Below, in pieces: positions 1-8,572 of a DNA stretch of 27,331 bases. The notes beneath the pieces were generated by a model. That model had not been told where the DNA came from. It saw only the letters and a list, made by a program, of their open reading frames with translations, and searched no databases. The position numbers were made by a program, and so were the translations under genes. The first letter of the stretch is position 1; the number at the start of each line of letters is the position of its first letter. Origin of the DNA: a virus; IMG/VR virus record IMGVR_UViG_3300025913_000094, positions 1-27,331 of that record; one strand, given 5' to 3'.

Positions 1-48
1 ATGAGTCGGTCAAACTTGCATCCAGCTTGATCGCCAAAATCTGGCCAT

Positions 49-69
49 AAAAAAACGGCCTAAGCCGTT
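49..69 (-). terminator. Rho-independent terminator after the tRNA-Val fragment
   Basis: On the minus strand a 6-bp stem AACGGC/GCCGTT with a TTAG loop is followed by seven T. It lies just beyond the tRNA CCA end, so it is probably the host tRNA's own terminator, left on the host side of the attachment site. Confidence 0.75.
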
Positions 70-77
70 GATTTATA

Positions 78-127
78 TGGTGGGCGGTACAGGGCTTGAA
101 CCTGTGACCCCTGCCGTGTGAAGGCTG
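78..127 (-). tRNA. 3' half of tRNA-Val(CAC), probable prophage attachment site
   Basis: On the minus strand the sequence reads as anticodon arm, 5-nt variable loop GGGTC, T arm (ACAGG, loop TTCAAGC, CCTGT), acceptor strand ACCGCCC, A, CCA. The loop TTCACAC gives anticodon CAC (Val). The 5' anticodon stem CAGCC pairs only four of five with GGCAG. Upstream of it (positions 128-180) there is no D arm and no GGGCGGT acceptor strand, so this is a fragment and not a working tRNA. Phages that integrate into tRNA genes rebuild the tRNA at one end and leave the displaced 3' half at the other, which fits here beside the last tail gene. It could also be attP of a circular phage if the flank is not host DNA. 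Positions 128-249 show nothing else I can name. Confidence 0.8.
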
Positions 128-249
128 TAGAGGGTCAGGAATATGCGGGAAACACGGGGATTTCAGGGTGTAGAGGCTCGTGAAAGGTCACGGAATCCCA
201 GCAATTCCCACCGAATCACCACCGGCTACTTCCAGCACCCCAGCGCCCA

Positions 250-2067
250 TCAGACCTGCCGCCAAAAATAAACCGACCCGTCCCACATCACGCGCAGGTT
301 CATCGTGGCCCCGACTGCGATCACGGTATTGGCACCCGAGGTCAGCCGCGTATTCGTGTCGTTGACGATGGTGCATTGGAAACCCTGCACCAGCACCGTC
401 ACCGTCTTGCCGAGCAGCGAGCCATCCGGGGCGAACAACGTGCAGGTGTGCGACACGCCGGACGTGTTGTTGAGGATGATCTGTTCCGGGCAACGCACGT
501 TGCCGTACTGGTCTTGGTCGAAGTGGTAGCTCGTGTTCGACGTGACCGTGTACGTCACCGGCCCGCGCGGGGTCATGTTCGCCGTGCGTTGCGTCGTGCC
601 GTCGTAGGTGTAGCCAACGCGGCCATCGGGGTTGATGATTTCCGCGATGCCGTTGAAGCTGCCGACGCCGGTAAACGCGAAGAAGTCCGCGCCGCCAGCT
701 GCAATCGCCTGCGCCTTGTTGTAGGACGTGCGCAGCCGAATGTTCTGTGATGCGACCGCCGAGGAGTTCGGGCAGAAGATCGACGCCAGCGGATGCGCGA
801 CGCCGATGCATTGCCGGTTCACGACCATATCGACCGAGCAGGCCGAGCCGAGCGCATGGACAATCGGATCGCTGCTGTTGGTCAGCACGATGGACGCCGC
901 AACCTTGGTATCGTGGCAGGTGAACATGCCGTCGCCCTGCACTTCGATGGGCAGCAGGAACATGTGTTCGAGATACAGGTGATTGACCACGAGCGAGCAA
1001 TGGTTCGCGACCACGATGCCGCCGCGCTGCGGCCCCCACGTTGCGTCCGTATTGGAGCAATAAAGCGCGTTGATGACGACGCCATATTCTTCAATGTGGA
1101 CGTTTTCAGCCGCGACGCCGAAACCGGAGTTGATTCGGCACTCGTTGATGATCACGTCCGCAGCCGAATTGCCGACCAGCCACAACGGATAGAAGTTGGA
1201 ATTATTTAGGTGGATCGTGCCGAAGTTCGCGCCGATCAATCCGCCCGAGCCGTTGTCGAGCGTGAACACGCCGCGATAGGCGTTGCTGACACTCAGCCAT
1301 TGCACGTTGAGCGCGTTGCCGCCGAGCGCCTGGTTGTGCGCCGTGCCGAACCCATTGAGGTGCGTGATGCTGGAACAGTTGAGCGACAGCCGCCCGCTGA
1401 TCGAGCCATTGGTCAGGCTGTCGCAGTTGAAGAACACGAACTCGCCGGAGTCCGTTGTGCCAGCAACGCCCGTGAAGCAGTGATCGTAGGTGCCGCCGAC
1501 CTTCGCGGTGAACGTCGCGCCGGACGATACGATATGCAGGTTGTCAGCGGCGAACTTGACCGACTTGCTGGTGAGGTAGTTGCCATATAGGCGCACGCCG
1601 ACCGACTGCCCCGCTGCTGTTCGCGCCTGCACGTCGGCATAGAACAGATCGAGCGCTGCCGTGTCGTCCCCTATACCGTCACCTCGCGCGCCCTTGTCCT
1701 GCGGACTGAGCCATTCGGCCATTTTTGCCGAAGCGTCGCGCGGGACAGACCCAGCGCCGGATTGCAGGAAGAGGCCAAGGCCAACCCCAAAATCCAGATA
1801 GTCTTCCGTCCATTGCAGAACATCTAGCGCATTGAATAAGGAGAGCTTGTACTGCCCGTCTTGTGCGTTGACGCGCACGCGCGCTTGGCCCTTGGAATCG
1901 AGAATGATCGGATTGGCGTTCGGAATCAGTCCGGCCGCGTCCGAATAGGTCGCCTTCGGGTTGTTTGTGCCGGCGTCGTAGGTGTAGAGCTTTCCTCCGG
2001 CTAGCGGTATGCCGGTTGCGGCATCTGTCCCCGTGAACACTGGGAAAATCGTGACACTGGTTGTCAT
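250..2067 (-). CDS. Tailspike / tail fibre with pectate-lyase-like beta-helix
   Basis: A 605-aa receptor-binding protein at the end of the late region. Residues about 1-85 resemble the N-terminal attachment domain of many podoviral tail proteins (GIPLAGGKLYTYDAGT, then NPIILDSKGQARV and a WTEDYL end). Around residues 125-145 the motif DKGARGDGIGDDTAALD is the usual entry to a right-handed parallel beta-helix of the pectin-lyase type. The middle is rich in Asn, Gly and Ser, as expected for helix coils, and a small C-terminal domain ends in FWRQV. It probably binds or cuts a surface polysaccharide; I cannot identify catalytic residues. The ATG has GGAG about 7 nt upstream. A terminator separates it from the preceding gene, so expression may need antitermination or a promoter of its own. 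Confidence 0.88.
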   Translation of the reverse strand: MTTSVTIFPVFTGTDAATGIPLAGGKLYTYDAGTNNPKATYSDAAGLIPNANPIILDSKGQARVRVNAQDGQYKLSLFNALDVLQWTEDYLDFGVGLGLFLQSGAGSVPRDASAKMAEWLSPQDKGARGDGIGDDTAALDLFYADVQARTAAGQSVGVRLYGNYLTSKSVKFAADNLHIVSSGATFTAKVGGTYDHCFTGVAGTTDSGEFVFFNCDSLTNGSISGRLSLNCSSITHLNGFGTAHNQALGGNALNVQWLSVSNAYRGVFTLDNGSGGLIGANFGTIHLNNSNFYPLWLVGNSAADVIINECRINSGFGVAAENVHIEEYGVVINALYCSNTDATWGPQRGGIVVANHCSLVVNHLYLEHMFLLPIEVQGDGMFTCHDTKVAASIVLTNSSDPIVHALGSACSVDMVVNRQCIGVAHPLASIFCPNSSAVASQNIRLRTSYNKAQAIAAGGADFFAFTGVGSFNGIAEIINPDGRVGYTYDGTTQRTANMTPRGPVTYTVTSNTSYHFDQDQYGNVRCPEQIILNNTSGVSHTCTLFAPDGSLLGKTVTVLVQGFQCTIVNDTNTRLTSGANTVIAVGATMNLRVMWDGSVYFWRQV

Positions 2068-2083
2068 TCAGGCGCTCCAAAAG

Positions 2084-2106
2084 AAAAACCCCGCACTTGG
2101 CGGGGT
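2084..2106 (-). terminator. Rho-independent terminator between gp16-like gene and tailspike
   Basis: The stem CCCCGC/GCGGGG (2089-2094 with 2100-2105) has a 5-nt loop and is followed on the minus strand by TTTTT (2084-2088). It lies in the 67-nt gap after the 742-aa gene. TCTTT on the other side could give weak termination on the plus strand as well. Confidence 0.8.
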
Positions 2107-2134
2107 CTTTGGGGTTGCGTTTGGTTACGTTCGG

Positions 2135-4363
2135 TTACGGCGCTGGCAGCGCTTTGTCGTAAGGTCGAAGCAGCGATTGCAGCGTTCCGCCGCGCACGGC
2201 CTTGCGGCGGTAAATGTCCATCGCCTTCGCAGCATCGGGCGCGTTCGCGGCTTTCTCGCCCATGCGCGTCATCACTTTCTGGTCGGCATCCTCAAGTAGC
2301 TTCTTGATGCCACTGAATGCGCCGACCGACACGGGAACATCCATCGCGCCAGCAGGCACGCCGAGATGATTTGCCAGCAGTGTTGCAAGGGTTCCGCCCG
2401 CGAGGGATGCAAGGTTCTTTCCGTCTTTCGACGGCTGCGTGAGCAGGTTCACGGCGGTCTGCGACCCCTTCGCGCCAGTCGATCCGGCAGGGACGGTGCG
2501 TTGTTGCAAGGCGTCGAGGATGTTTTCCACGCGTTCGCGCACGGCAGGACTCATGCCATACCGTGCCGCGTCGTCTTTCGTGAGGAGTTGCTTTACAGGA
2601 TTGAGGTTGACAGCTTGATTGCCGCTAGTGTCCCGCCCACCACTATCAATTCGGCCAAGAAGGCTCCGACCTGCTTCCATGTCGGTAATCGGCTGCGAAT
2701 GCTGCGCGTACGCTCCCAGGTAACCGCGATACCCACTCCCCGCGATTGCTGGGTCGGCGGGCATTGCCTTGTCGAGTAGATCCGTAATCGCAGACTGGAT
2801 AGGCGCAACACCAGCGGCCTCCTGCGTGCCAACTGCCCCGTGCGGAGCGTGCTTCGCCAGATAACGCGAGGCGTTCTGGCGGATGCCATCGAGTATATCA
2901 GCGGAAACCATGCCCCGCGTGTTGGCCCGGCTGGAAAGATCGGACAACAGGTCGCGCAATCCGCCCGCAACAATCGGATTCGTGCCGATGCCCGTATTGA
3001 TCTGCCGGTGGATCGCGTCCACGACGGACTGCACTGGAATCATGTTCTTGTTGATCGCCGCATGCGCCGCATCGAACGCCGCCATTGCTTTGGATGCACC
3101 GCCGCCGACCTTTTCCGGAACCGATGCCGCATGTTCCTGCAACGCGGCCACTGCTTCATCCTCTTGCGTCTTGCCGGAAATCACATCGCGGATTGTCTTG
3201 CGCGCGCCGTTGATGGCCGCAGCGGTGTCCTTGCCGGGATTCGGGTTCGCCGTGGCGAAATCGTTCAACGCTTTGAGCGCATTGCCGAACCGATCCGCGA
3301 TGGTTTGCGAAGTAAGGTGTTGGTCGATGAATGGCTGCGTCGCGGCTTTGCGTGCGTCGATTGCGCTCTGCATATCCGCGTCACTACCAGCAATGCTCGC
3401 GGCCTCGTTGCGCAGCGCGACGTTGTTCGCATCCTCCGCCGCCTTGAGCGGCAATCCGGCTGGGCCGTTCTGCATCGCGCGTTGCGCCATGACAACGCCG
3501 GGACTGGGCGCGGCTTCGGCAACGAACGGCTGGTAGCCGGGAACACGCGACTGATAGCCGGACAGTTGCGCCGGATCGACGCCGAGACGGTGCAAGGCTT
3601 CGCCCAACCGCTCGTTCGCAAGCCCTTCCCTGCCGCTGTCGAGCAGGTAGCGCAGCGGCGCAGCTACCTTACCAGCGACCGCAGTCCCCGCTGCAAGAAC
3701 AGGCGCAGCGACCGCGCCAGTAGCGATCTGCGTCGCTTTCTGCGCGGCATAGGGCTTTGTATTGTCCGTGACCGGCTGGGCCGCACCCATCGCGCCGCCT
3801 TCGCCAGCCAGCAACGCGAGTTTCTTGAGCGTGCCGCCGACTTTCGGCAGAACGCCGAGCGCGCGCAGTTCGGCAACGCCCGTCATCCACGGCGCAACTT
3901 CGCCAACCGTAGCGCCAATGTATGCGCCTGCACTGTTCGGCACGTCCTTTTGATACGCCTGTTCGCGCGCGGTGATGGCGCGGTCGTCGGATGCGAGGCG
4001 GCTGTCCATTGCTGCGCGGACGCCTTGCAGTACGCCTTGGGGTTGACCCGGGCGGCCAGCCACGACATCGGCAGTCGTCTGCTGCGGAGCCGGAAGCAGC
4101 TTGTCGCCGACCCAAGCAATGCTGTGTTCGGCACCCTGACCAAGCCCGATGATTGCGTTCGCGGCATGATGACCTGCAGCCTTCACTGCATCGACCGCCT
4201 GATCGCCAGCAGAGCGATCAAACAGGCCAGCGTTCGACTGCGCAAGGTGCGATTCCATATGCGCCTGTTGCTCGATGGACTTCGATACCTGATCCAATTC
4301 GTCCGGACTCAGGTCGTCCGGAATCGTGTGCATCGTCCCGAATGAATCCTTGTACTGGCTCAT
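2135..4363 (-). CDS. Probable DNA ejection protein (P22 gp16 position)
   Basis: A 742-aa protein, the last of three genes that follow the order 7-20-16 of P22, whose products are internal virion proteins released into the cell during DNA injection. The N-terminal 40 residues are charged (a DDLSPDELDQV segment). Residues about 140-240 form a long Ala/Gly-rich, partly hydrophobic stretch (NSAGAYIGATVGEVAPW, then GAVAAPVLAAGTAVAG) typical of large injected phage proteins. The rest is helical and Ala-rich. I see no transglycosylase motif. Its ATG overlaps the stop of the upstream gene by ATGA. P22 gp16 is shorter (609 aa). The assignment rests on order, size and composition, not on a signature motif. 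Confidence 0.6.
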   Translation of the reverse strand: MSQYKDSFGTMHTIPDDLSPDELDQVSKSIEQQAHMESHLAQSNAGLFDRSAGDQAVDAVKAAGHHAANAIIGLGQGAEHSIAWVGDKLLPAPQQTTADVVAGRPGQPQGVLQGVRAAMDSRLASDDRAITAREQAYQKDVPNSAGAYIGATVGEVAPWMTGVAELRALGVLPKVGGTLKKLALLAGEGGAMGAAQPVTDNTKPYAAQKATQIATGAVAAPVLAAGTAVAGKVAAPLRYLLDSGREGLANERLGEALHRLGVDPAQLSGYQSRVPGYQPFVAEAAPSPGVVMAQRAMQNGPAGLPLKAAEDANNVALRNEAASIAGSDADMQSAIDARKAATQPFIDQHLTSQTIADRFGNALKALNDFATANPNPGKDTAAAINGARKTIRDVISGKTQEDEAVAALQEHAASVPEKVGGGASKAMAAFDAAHAAINKNMIPVQSVVDAIHRQINTGIGTNPIVAGGLRDLLSDLSSRANTRGMVSADILDGIRQNASRYLAKHAPHGAVGTQEAAGVAPIQSAITDLLDKAMPADPAIAGSGYRGYLGAYAQHSQPITDMEAGRSLLGRIDSGGRDTSGNQAVNLNPVKQLLTKDDAARYGMSPAVRERVENILDALQQRTVPAGSTGAKGSQTAVNLLTQPSKDGKNLASLAGGTLATLLANHLGVPAGAMDVPVSVGAFSGIKKLLEDADQKVMTRMGEKAANAPDAAKAMDIYRRKAVRGGTLQSLLRPYDKALPAP

Positions 4364-6198
4364 TTAACTTGCACCAATTTTCCGGTCGCAGGATCACGCA
4401 TCCATACAGTTCCGCCTTGCGGTGCTGCGCTTTGTGCTGTGCCACCGGAGAGGATCGCGCGCGTCTCCGGCAGGATGCCAGGATCGCCAGCGCCACGACC
4501 GAGCGCGTTCTTGTACTTGCCCTCGATGATCGCGATGCGCGAGCCGATGAGGCGCTTGATCGCAGTCAATGCCGCCATCTTCTGCGCGGTCGATCCGTCG
4601 CCACTGAGTTGCTTGAGGTTCGCTTCCAGTTCCGATTGCGTGCCAGCGCCCTTGTTGTTGTTGAACACCGCGCGGGTTTCGTGCGCGACGGCATCGGCCA
4701 CCTGATTCCACGTGGTGAGGTCGCCGGTATTCACATCCTTGGCCGCGTTGACCGCGTGATTGACCATGCCCCCGACGTAAGGGATCGCCATGCCGCTGAG
4801 TTTGGGCGCGACTTGCTCGAGCTGCTGAAGATGCGCAGCGACCTGATTCAACGCCTGCACGTTCGCGGCGTCCTTGCCGTCCTTGAAGGACTTCATCGCG
4901 TCGTTGCGGGTGTTGAAGTCGGTCACGCTGAATGTCGGATCGGCACGCGAGGCCGCGATGGCGATCTGCATCGGCGTGATGTCCGCGCCTTTGGGCGTGC
5001 GGAAGTTCTCGGGTTTGTTGAGCCCATGAACGATGCTTTGGATATACGCGCGCAGTCCGGGATCTTCGATGCTCGCAAGGTAGGCGTCGCCGGTCTTGGT
5101 CTCGTCGCCCACACCGGCCATCGTCGCGGACTTGTCGGCCGGGCCACCTGGAATTACCGCGAGCGACCCGTCAGGCTTGAAGGAATAGCCGGCCGGCGCT
5201 TCTTTGCCATTGACGGGACGCGCAGAACCGGCAGGAAGAGGCGTGGCCGCAGCGGTCGGTGCGGGAGCGGTATGGGCTGCGCCTCGCGCTGCTTGTGGCG
5301 CGACGTACTGCGATCCGGTATTGCCTTGAAATCCGCCGCCCATGCCAATTTTGCCGCCTGCCATGACGGTCTGGACGATCTGGTTGCGCACGAACGGCGC
5401 GAACTTCTGGCCTTGCGTCTGTTCGGCTTGCGCCACGAGGGATTCCGCAACCGATTGCGTGACCGGCGTTCCGCCCGCGTACTGGAAGCCCGTCGAGCCG
5501 GCTTGTGGCGCGGCAACGGAAGGATTGGGCGCACTGACTTGCGTTTGCACGGCTGGCACCGTGGGCGCGCCATTGGTCTGTGGCGCTGGCCCAAGCGCGG
5601 TCTGTTGCCCGTTGCGCAGGTCGATGATGCTCGGATCGACGCCAGACACGTCGCGCAATTGCGTGCGTGGATCGGCCTTGCCAAGGACGCGCGTTGTTCC
5701 GTCTTTCGACACGCCGATCACGTTTCCGCTCGCGTCAATGAAATGCGTGTTCAGCGCGGAGAGCTTCGATGTGTCGTTATACATTCCCGCTGCCGCTTTG
5801 ATCTTCTGCACTTCCGGCAACACGATCGCGGGGTCGTACACGGGCGGAAGATGCTGCGCGAGGTCGGGGCCGAACTCGGGATGCGAGAGCAATTCCTGTC
5901 GCACGCCCTGATAGACCGCAGGTTTCTGGTCGTCGGGAGCGTCGAGAATCGCATCAGCTCCACGTCCGATGATTTCCTGCACATCAGCATGCATCTTGAT
6001 CGCGTTGGCGTTCTCGGCTTGCCGGCGCTCTCGACCTTGATTGTAGGAGTCGCCGAAGATCGCGCCAAGGACGCGGTTGTATTTCGGCATCGCGTATAGC
6101 GACGACGGCTGCGCGATAGATTGCAACGGGGCTGTCGGCTGCTGTGCTGCGATCTGCGCGTCGGGCGGGTTCATGATGTCCATCAGGTTGCCTGGCAT
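4360..6198 (-). CDS. Probable DNA ejection protein (P22 gp20 position)
   Basis: A 612-aa protein that I start at the ATG at 6198, because GGAGG stands 6 nt upstream; upstream residues in the same open frame run through the gp7-like gene and are unlikely. The sequence is low in Cys and rich in Ala, Gln and Pro. Residues about 200-340 are a Pro/Ala/Gln-rich linker. The C-terminal third, after TPMQIAIAASRADPTFSVTDF, is helical with an Asn/Lys-rich segment (FNNNKGAG) and resembles C-terminal parts of phage structural proteins of unknown function. Position between gp7-like and gp16-like genes suggests the second ejection protein. The function is inferred from gene order. Confidence 0.6.
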   Translation of the reverse strand: MPGNLMDIMNPPDAQIAAQQPTAPLQSIAQPSSLYAMPKYNRVLGAIFGDSYNQGRERRQAENANAIKMHADVQEIIGRGADAILDAPDDQKPAVYQGVRQELLSHPEFGPDLAQHLPPVYDPAIVLPEVQKIKAAAGMYNDTSKLSALNTHFIDASGNVIGVSKDGTTRVLGKADPRTQLRDVSGVDPSIIDLRNGQQTALGPAPQTNGAPTVPAVQTQVSAPNPSVAAPQAGSTGFQYAGGTPVTQSVAESLVAQAEQTQGQKFAPFVRNQIVQTVMAGGKIGMGGGFQGNTGSQYVAPQAARGAAHTAPAPTAAATPLPAGSARPVNGKEAPAGYSFKPDGSLAVIPGGPADKSATMAGVGDETKTGDAYLASIEDPGLRAYIQSIVHGLNKPENFRTPKGADITPMQIAIAASRADPTFSVTDFNTRNDAMKSFKDGKDAANVQALNQVAAHLQQLEQVAPKLSGMAIPYVGGMVNHAVNAAKDVNTGDLTTWNQVADAVAHETRAVFNNNKGAGTQSELEANLKQLSGDGSTAQKMAALTAIKRLIGSRIAIIEGKYKNALGRGAGDPGILPETRAILSGGTAQSAAPQGGTVWMRDPATGKLVQVK

Positions 6199-6199
6199 G

Positions 6200-6772
6200 T
6201 CAGCCTCCAAATCCGAATGCTTGCCCAATCTGGCCGATGCCCTGCCCGATGGAATGGCCGAACTGCTGGTACATGCTCGCGCGCGCGTTGCCGGCATTGA
6301 TTGTGTTCTGCCCGATCTGGTTGCCGGTCTGGATGCCCTGATTTCCGGTTGTAGTCGCCATGCTCGCGCCGGTACCGGACATGCCGGCGAGATCGCCGTA
6401 ATACCTCTGGAACTCATCCGAGCCAACGCCCTGCCCGTATTCCATCAGTGCCTTGAGGGTGGCACCCGAATTGAGTCCGCCTCGCGCTGCCGCGCTGCGC
6501 TGCACCGCTTGCTCGCCCTGCCCCATGCGGAACTTATAGCCGTCGCTGTTCTGGTACTGGTTGAAGGCGGCGTTCGCAGCGGCGGAATTGCCGCCCATGC
6601 CGAGGAGTGCCTGTTGCAACGTCAGCGCCTTCCCGCCAGCATCTCGCCACGGCGCTTCATCGGCGCGCGCTTGGTCGAACATTTGTAGTTCGGTGGCGCT
6701 CGCGGTGTTGGCGGCATCCTTGGATGCGCTGGCTGCCTTACTCGCGCCCCACATATCGGCAATGAAACTCAT
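6200..6772 (-). CDS. Probable DNA transfer/ejection protein (P22 gp7 position)
   Basis: A 190-aa protein starting MSFIADMWG with a strong GGAGGTG 3 nt before the ATG. An N-terminal Ala-rich helix (GASKAASASKDAANTASA) leads to a segment with KFRMGQGEQAVQRSAAARGGLNSGAT, which I associate with podoviral DNA transfer proteins. The C terminus is a run of Gly, Gln, Ile and Asn (GQGIGQIGQAFGFGG). P22 gp7 is a little longer (229 aa) and sits at the same place, after gene 14. It overlaps the acetyltransferase-like gene by ATGA and ends 1 nt before the next start codon. Confidence 0.68.
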   Translation of the reverse strand: MSFIADMWGASKAASASKDAANTASATELQMFDQARADEAPWRDAGGKALTLQQALLGMGGNSAAANAAFNQYQNSDGYKFRMGQGEQAVQRSAAARGGLNSGATLKALMEYGQGVGSDEFQRYYGDLAGMSGTGASMATTTGNQGIQTGNQIGQNTINAGNARASMYQQFGHSIGQGIGQIGQAFGFGG

Positions 6773-7203
6773 GGCACCTCCATCACAATGCGGGGATAGC
6801 GTTTGCCGTCGCGAAGCCACGGCGGCGCAGGAATGCGCGTATGCACGAAGCCGCAGCACTTGGCTGCCGCGATCGCGCGGATATTGACGAGCGGAACCAT
6901 TGCGAAAATCCGTTTCCCATGGAACTTCGAGCGCGCCCACGCGATGGCCTTGCGGCCCGCGTCGATCACGCATGCGCCGCGAAAATCCGGGCGCATCGCC
7001 ACATGCAAACTCAGCGCGTCCGTCCCTTCGGAGAAGGCAAAAAAACCGACCGCCTCGCCATCTTTGCGGAGCATCAGGTAGTGACGATTCGGGAGCGTCC
7101 AATCCTCTGGCACATCATCATCCGAGACCCATCGCCATACGTCCGGCTGTGCGACGATGGCGCGAATCGCTGCCTCGTCGGCACCTTCGATGATTTCGAT
7201 CAT
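6769..7203 (-). CDS. GNAT-fold protein, P22 gp14-like (DUF2824 type)
   Basis: A 144-aa protein of small-acetyltransferase shape: an N-terminal MIEIIEGADEAAIRAIV helix, a beta strand with HYLMLRKDGEAVGFFAF, a central LHVAMRPDFRGACVIDAGRKAIAWA (the usual strand 4 plus CoA-pyrophosphate loop and helix region) and a late VNIRAIAAAKCCGF helix as in GNAT enzymes. P22 gene 14, a head-assembly protein, encodes the same kind of fold at this place in the genome. The CoA-loop motif R/QxxGxG/A is degenerate here (RPDFRGACV), so catalytic activity is uncertain. The ATG overlaps the previous stop (ATGA). Confidence 0.72.
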   Translation of the reverse strand: MIEIIEGADEAAIRAIVAQPDVWRWVSDDDVPEDWTLPNRHYLMLRKDGEAVGFFAFSEGTDALSLHVAMRPDFRGACVIDAGRKAIAWARSKFHGKRIFAMVPLVNIRAIAAAKCCGFVHTRIPAPPWLRDGKRYPRIVMEVP

Positions 7204-7520
7204 TGCATTTGCTGGCCGCGTCGCACCCAGCCACCACCCCAGCCACCACCCCACATAGAAGGCGGCGGTTGGAGCGGATTGACTGGTTGCTGTGGCGGCT
7301 GCGCGGGTGGCTGCAATGGCTGGACAGGCAATGTGGATGGATTCTGTGCCACGCTTCCGAGTGTCCCACCCGGCTGGTCGGGAAGCCCCCATGCAGGACG
7401 CAATACCGAACCCTTCGACGGCGGTGCCCAGTAATTGGCGGCGTTGTACGCGTTCGGGTTCGCCGCTGTCGCGTGCCAGTCGCGAAAGAACGGTTGCGCG
7501 ATGGTCGAAAGTTTCGGCAT
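7200..7520 (-). CDS. Small Pro/Gln/Gly/Trp-rich protein, unknown
   Basis: A 106-aa protein starting MPKLSTIAQPFFRDWHATAA. The N-terminal half contains aromatic and Asn residues (NPNAYNAANYWAPPSKG); the second half is a Pro/Gln tract (LQPLQPPAQPPQQPV) followed by SMWGGGWGGGW. It looks disordered. It is one of three genes between the gp10-like and gp14-like genes, where P22 has only the tail needle gene 26. It might be a virion or assembly protein, but no known fold is visible. The Shine-Dalgarno is weak (AGG 7 nt before ATG), and it ends in an ATGA overlap with the next gene. Confidence 0.6.
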   Translation of the reverse strand: MPKLSTIAQPFFRDWHATAANPNAYNAANYWAPPSKGSVLRPAWGLPDQPGGTLGSVAQNPSTLPVQPLQPPAQPPQQPVNPLQPPPSMWGGGWGGGWVRRGQQMQ

Positions 7521-7527
7521 GGGATAC

Positions 7528-7989
7528 CTACTGTTGCAATACTGGGGCGACGTGCGGAATCGCGCTTGCGCCTGGCGTGCCGTCAGCAACCAATGTCGCC
7601 GTACTGGAATTGATGGCATCAACCGCCGCGTTCGTCGCAACAACGACTGTTGCAAGCCGCGCTCCGGCCTTCACCACTTCGGTTTGCGTAGCGGTCAATG
7701 CCGTATGCACCTCGCCGAGCGTCGGGCCTTGGAAATTACCAAGGCGGTTTACTATTTCCTCGAAAAAGCGATACCAAGACGGCGCAACGAGCCCGCCAGA
7801 ATCCACCAACGCCACGCGAGGCGATGGCATCCACGACACCAGCGATCGGCCCTTGGTGTTGCCAGCCCATGCAACATTTCCAGTCGCCACGCCAGCGCCA
7901 GCCACCGCCATTGCACTACAACTGCCAGCAAGTATCGGCAAGGCACGCACCAGAACGCCCGAGACGACCGTGGCCGAATCACTTCCCAT
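7528..7989 (-). CDS. Hypothetical virion-region protein
   Basis: A 153-aa protein with a hydrophobic, Ala/Val/Gly-rich N-terminal 40 residues (VLVRALPILAGSCSAMAVAGAG) that could be a signal or membrane segment, then SGGLVAPSWYRFFEEIVNRLG. The latter, a Trp-Phe-Phe helix after a Gly turn, occurs in small podoviral tail-associated proteins. The C-terminal half is a helix with Ala/Val/Thr spacing (TALTATQTEVVKAGARLATVVV), compatible with a short coiled coil. It sits where P22 has its tail needle, but I cannot show that it is one. It starts 1 nt after the previous stop, with only weak Shine-Dalgarno support. Confidence 0.6.
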   Translation of the reverse strand: MGSDSATVVSGVLVRALPILAGSCSAMAVAGAGVATGNVAWAGNTKGRSLVSWMPSPRVALVDSGGLVAPSWYRFFEEIVNRLGNFQGPTLGEVHTALTATQTEVVKAGARLATVVVATNAAVDAINSSTATLVADGTPGASAIPHVAPVLQQ

Positions 7990-7990
7990 G

Positions 7991-8572
7991 TCAGTCCGGC
8001 AACGCGAAGGTGGCTGTATTTAGCGTATGCGTGCCTTGCGCTGCATACACGGTTTCGGAAATGATCGAGATAAGGCACGCCGATCCGCCCGCCGTAGTGA
8101 GGCCAATGGGCGAGCCGCCAACGGACGCAGCAATCTGGAACGTGTCTGTCGCGGTGTTCACGACATAATAGATCGTTCCTTCCGTCAGTGGCGATGGCAC
8201 CGTGTCGCCGTAGAACACCACCGATTGTCCGTTGGTATAGCCATGCGCGAGCGAGCGCACCGTGTCGGCCACAACATCCACGATGAACTCTTTCGGCGAA
8301 CCGCTAGCCGGCGAATAGGCGTTGAACGTTGCGCCATTCCAAAATCCAATCCATCGCACCGTGCAGGCTGGCACATCGAAGGTGACGGCCGCATTGAGAC
8401 TGCGCACGCCGCCACTGGATGCGTTCACCGTCACTGCCTTGCGCGCATAGGCTGGCGCTCCGCCGACAACCTCATTGACTCCGGTCGCGCCGGGGAATGC
8501 GGTATGCAGCGATGCAGTGGTCAGCGTGAGCGCGTCGAGCATCACGCCCTTGGCAGTTGTCGTGAAACTCAT
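7991..8572 (-). CDS. Two-domain beta-rich tail-associated protein
   Basis: A 193-aa protein. Residues about 1-100 (GVNEVVGGAPAYARKAVTV, then VRWIGFWNGATF) look like the small beta domain found in phage tail-tip or fibre proteins. Residues about 105-175 (LAHGYTNGQSVVFYG, GTIYYVVNTATDTFQIA) match a beta-strand module that is common in phage tail proteins. It overlaps the gp10-like gene by ATGA, so it is probably made with the tail accessory factors. It could take the place of the needle or plug, or decorate the tail. The domain calls are from memory and the precise role is open. Confidence 0.65.
   Translation of the reverse strand: MSFTTTAKGVMLDALTLTTASLHTAFPGATGVNEVVGGAPAYARKAVTVNASSGGVRSLNAAVTFDVPACTVRWIGFWNGATFNAYSPASGSPKEFIVDVVADTVRSLAHGYTNGQSVVFYGDTVPSPLTEGTIYYVVNTATDTFQIAASVGGSPIGLTTAGGSACLISIISETVYAAQGTHTLNTATFALPD

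Noticed and set aside
78-180. Complete tRNA gene
   Set aside because: No D arm and no 5' acceptor strand are found upstream on the minus strand, so only the 3' half is present.
188-1060. Minus-strand frame of 290 aa overlapping the tailspike C terminus
   Set aside because: A second frame within the tailspike, rich in Arg/His/Gly, without fold-like pattern.
2840-4345. Plus-strand frame of 501 aa
   Set aside because: Antisense shadow of the 742-aa gene; Arg-rich, no recognizable motif, no ribosome site.
4153-6099. Plus-strand frame of 648 aa, antisense to the gp20-like gene
   Set aside because: Very Arg/His/Asp-rich composition with no domain pattern. It mirrors the codon bias of the minus-strand gene, which has a strong ribosome site and operon overlaps.
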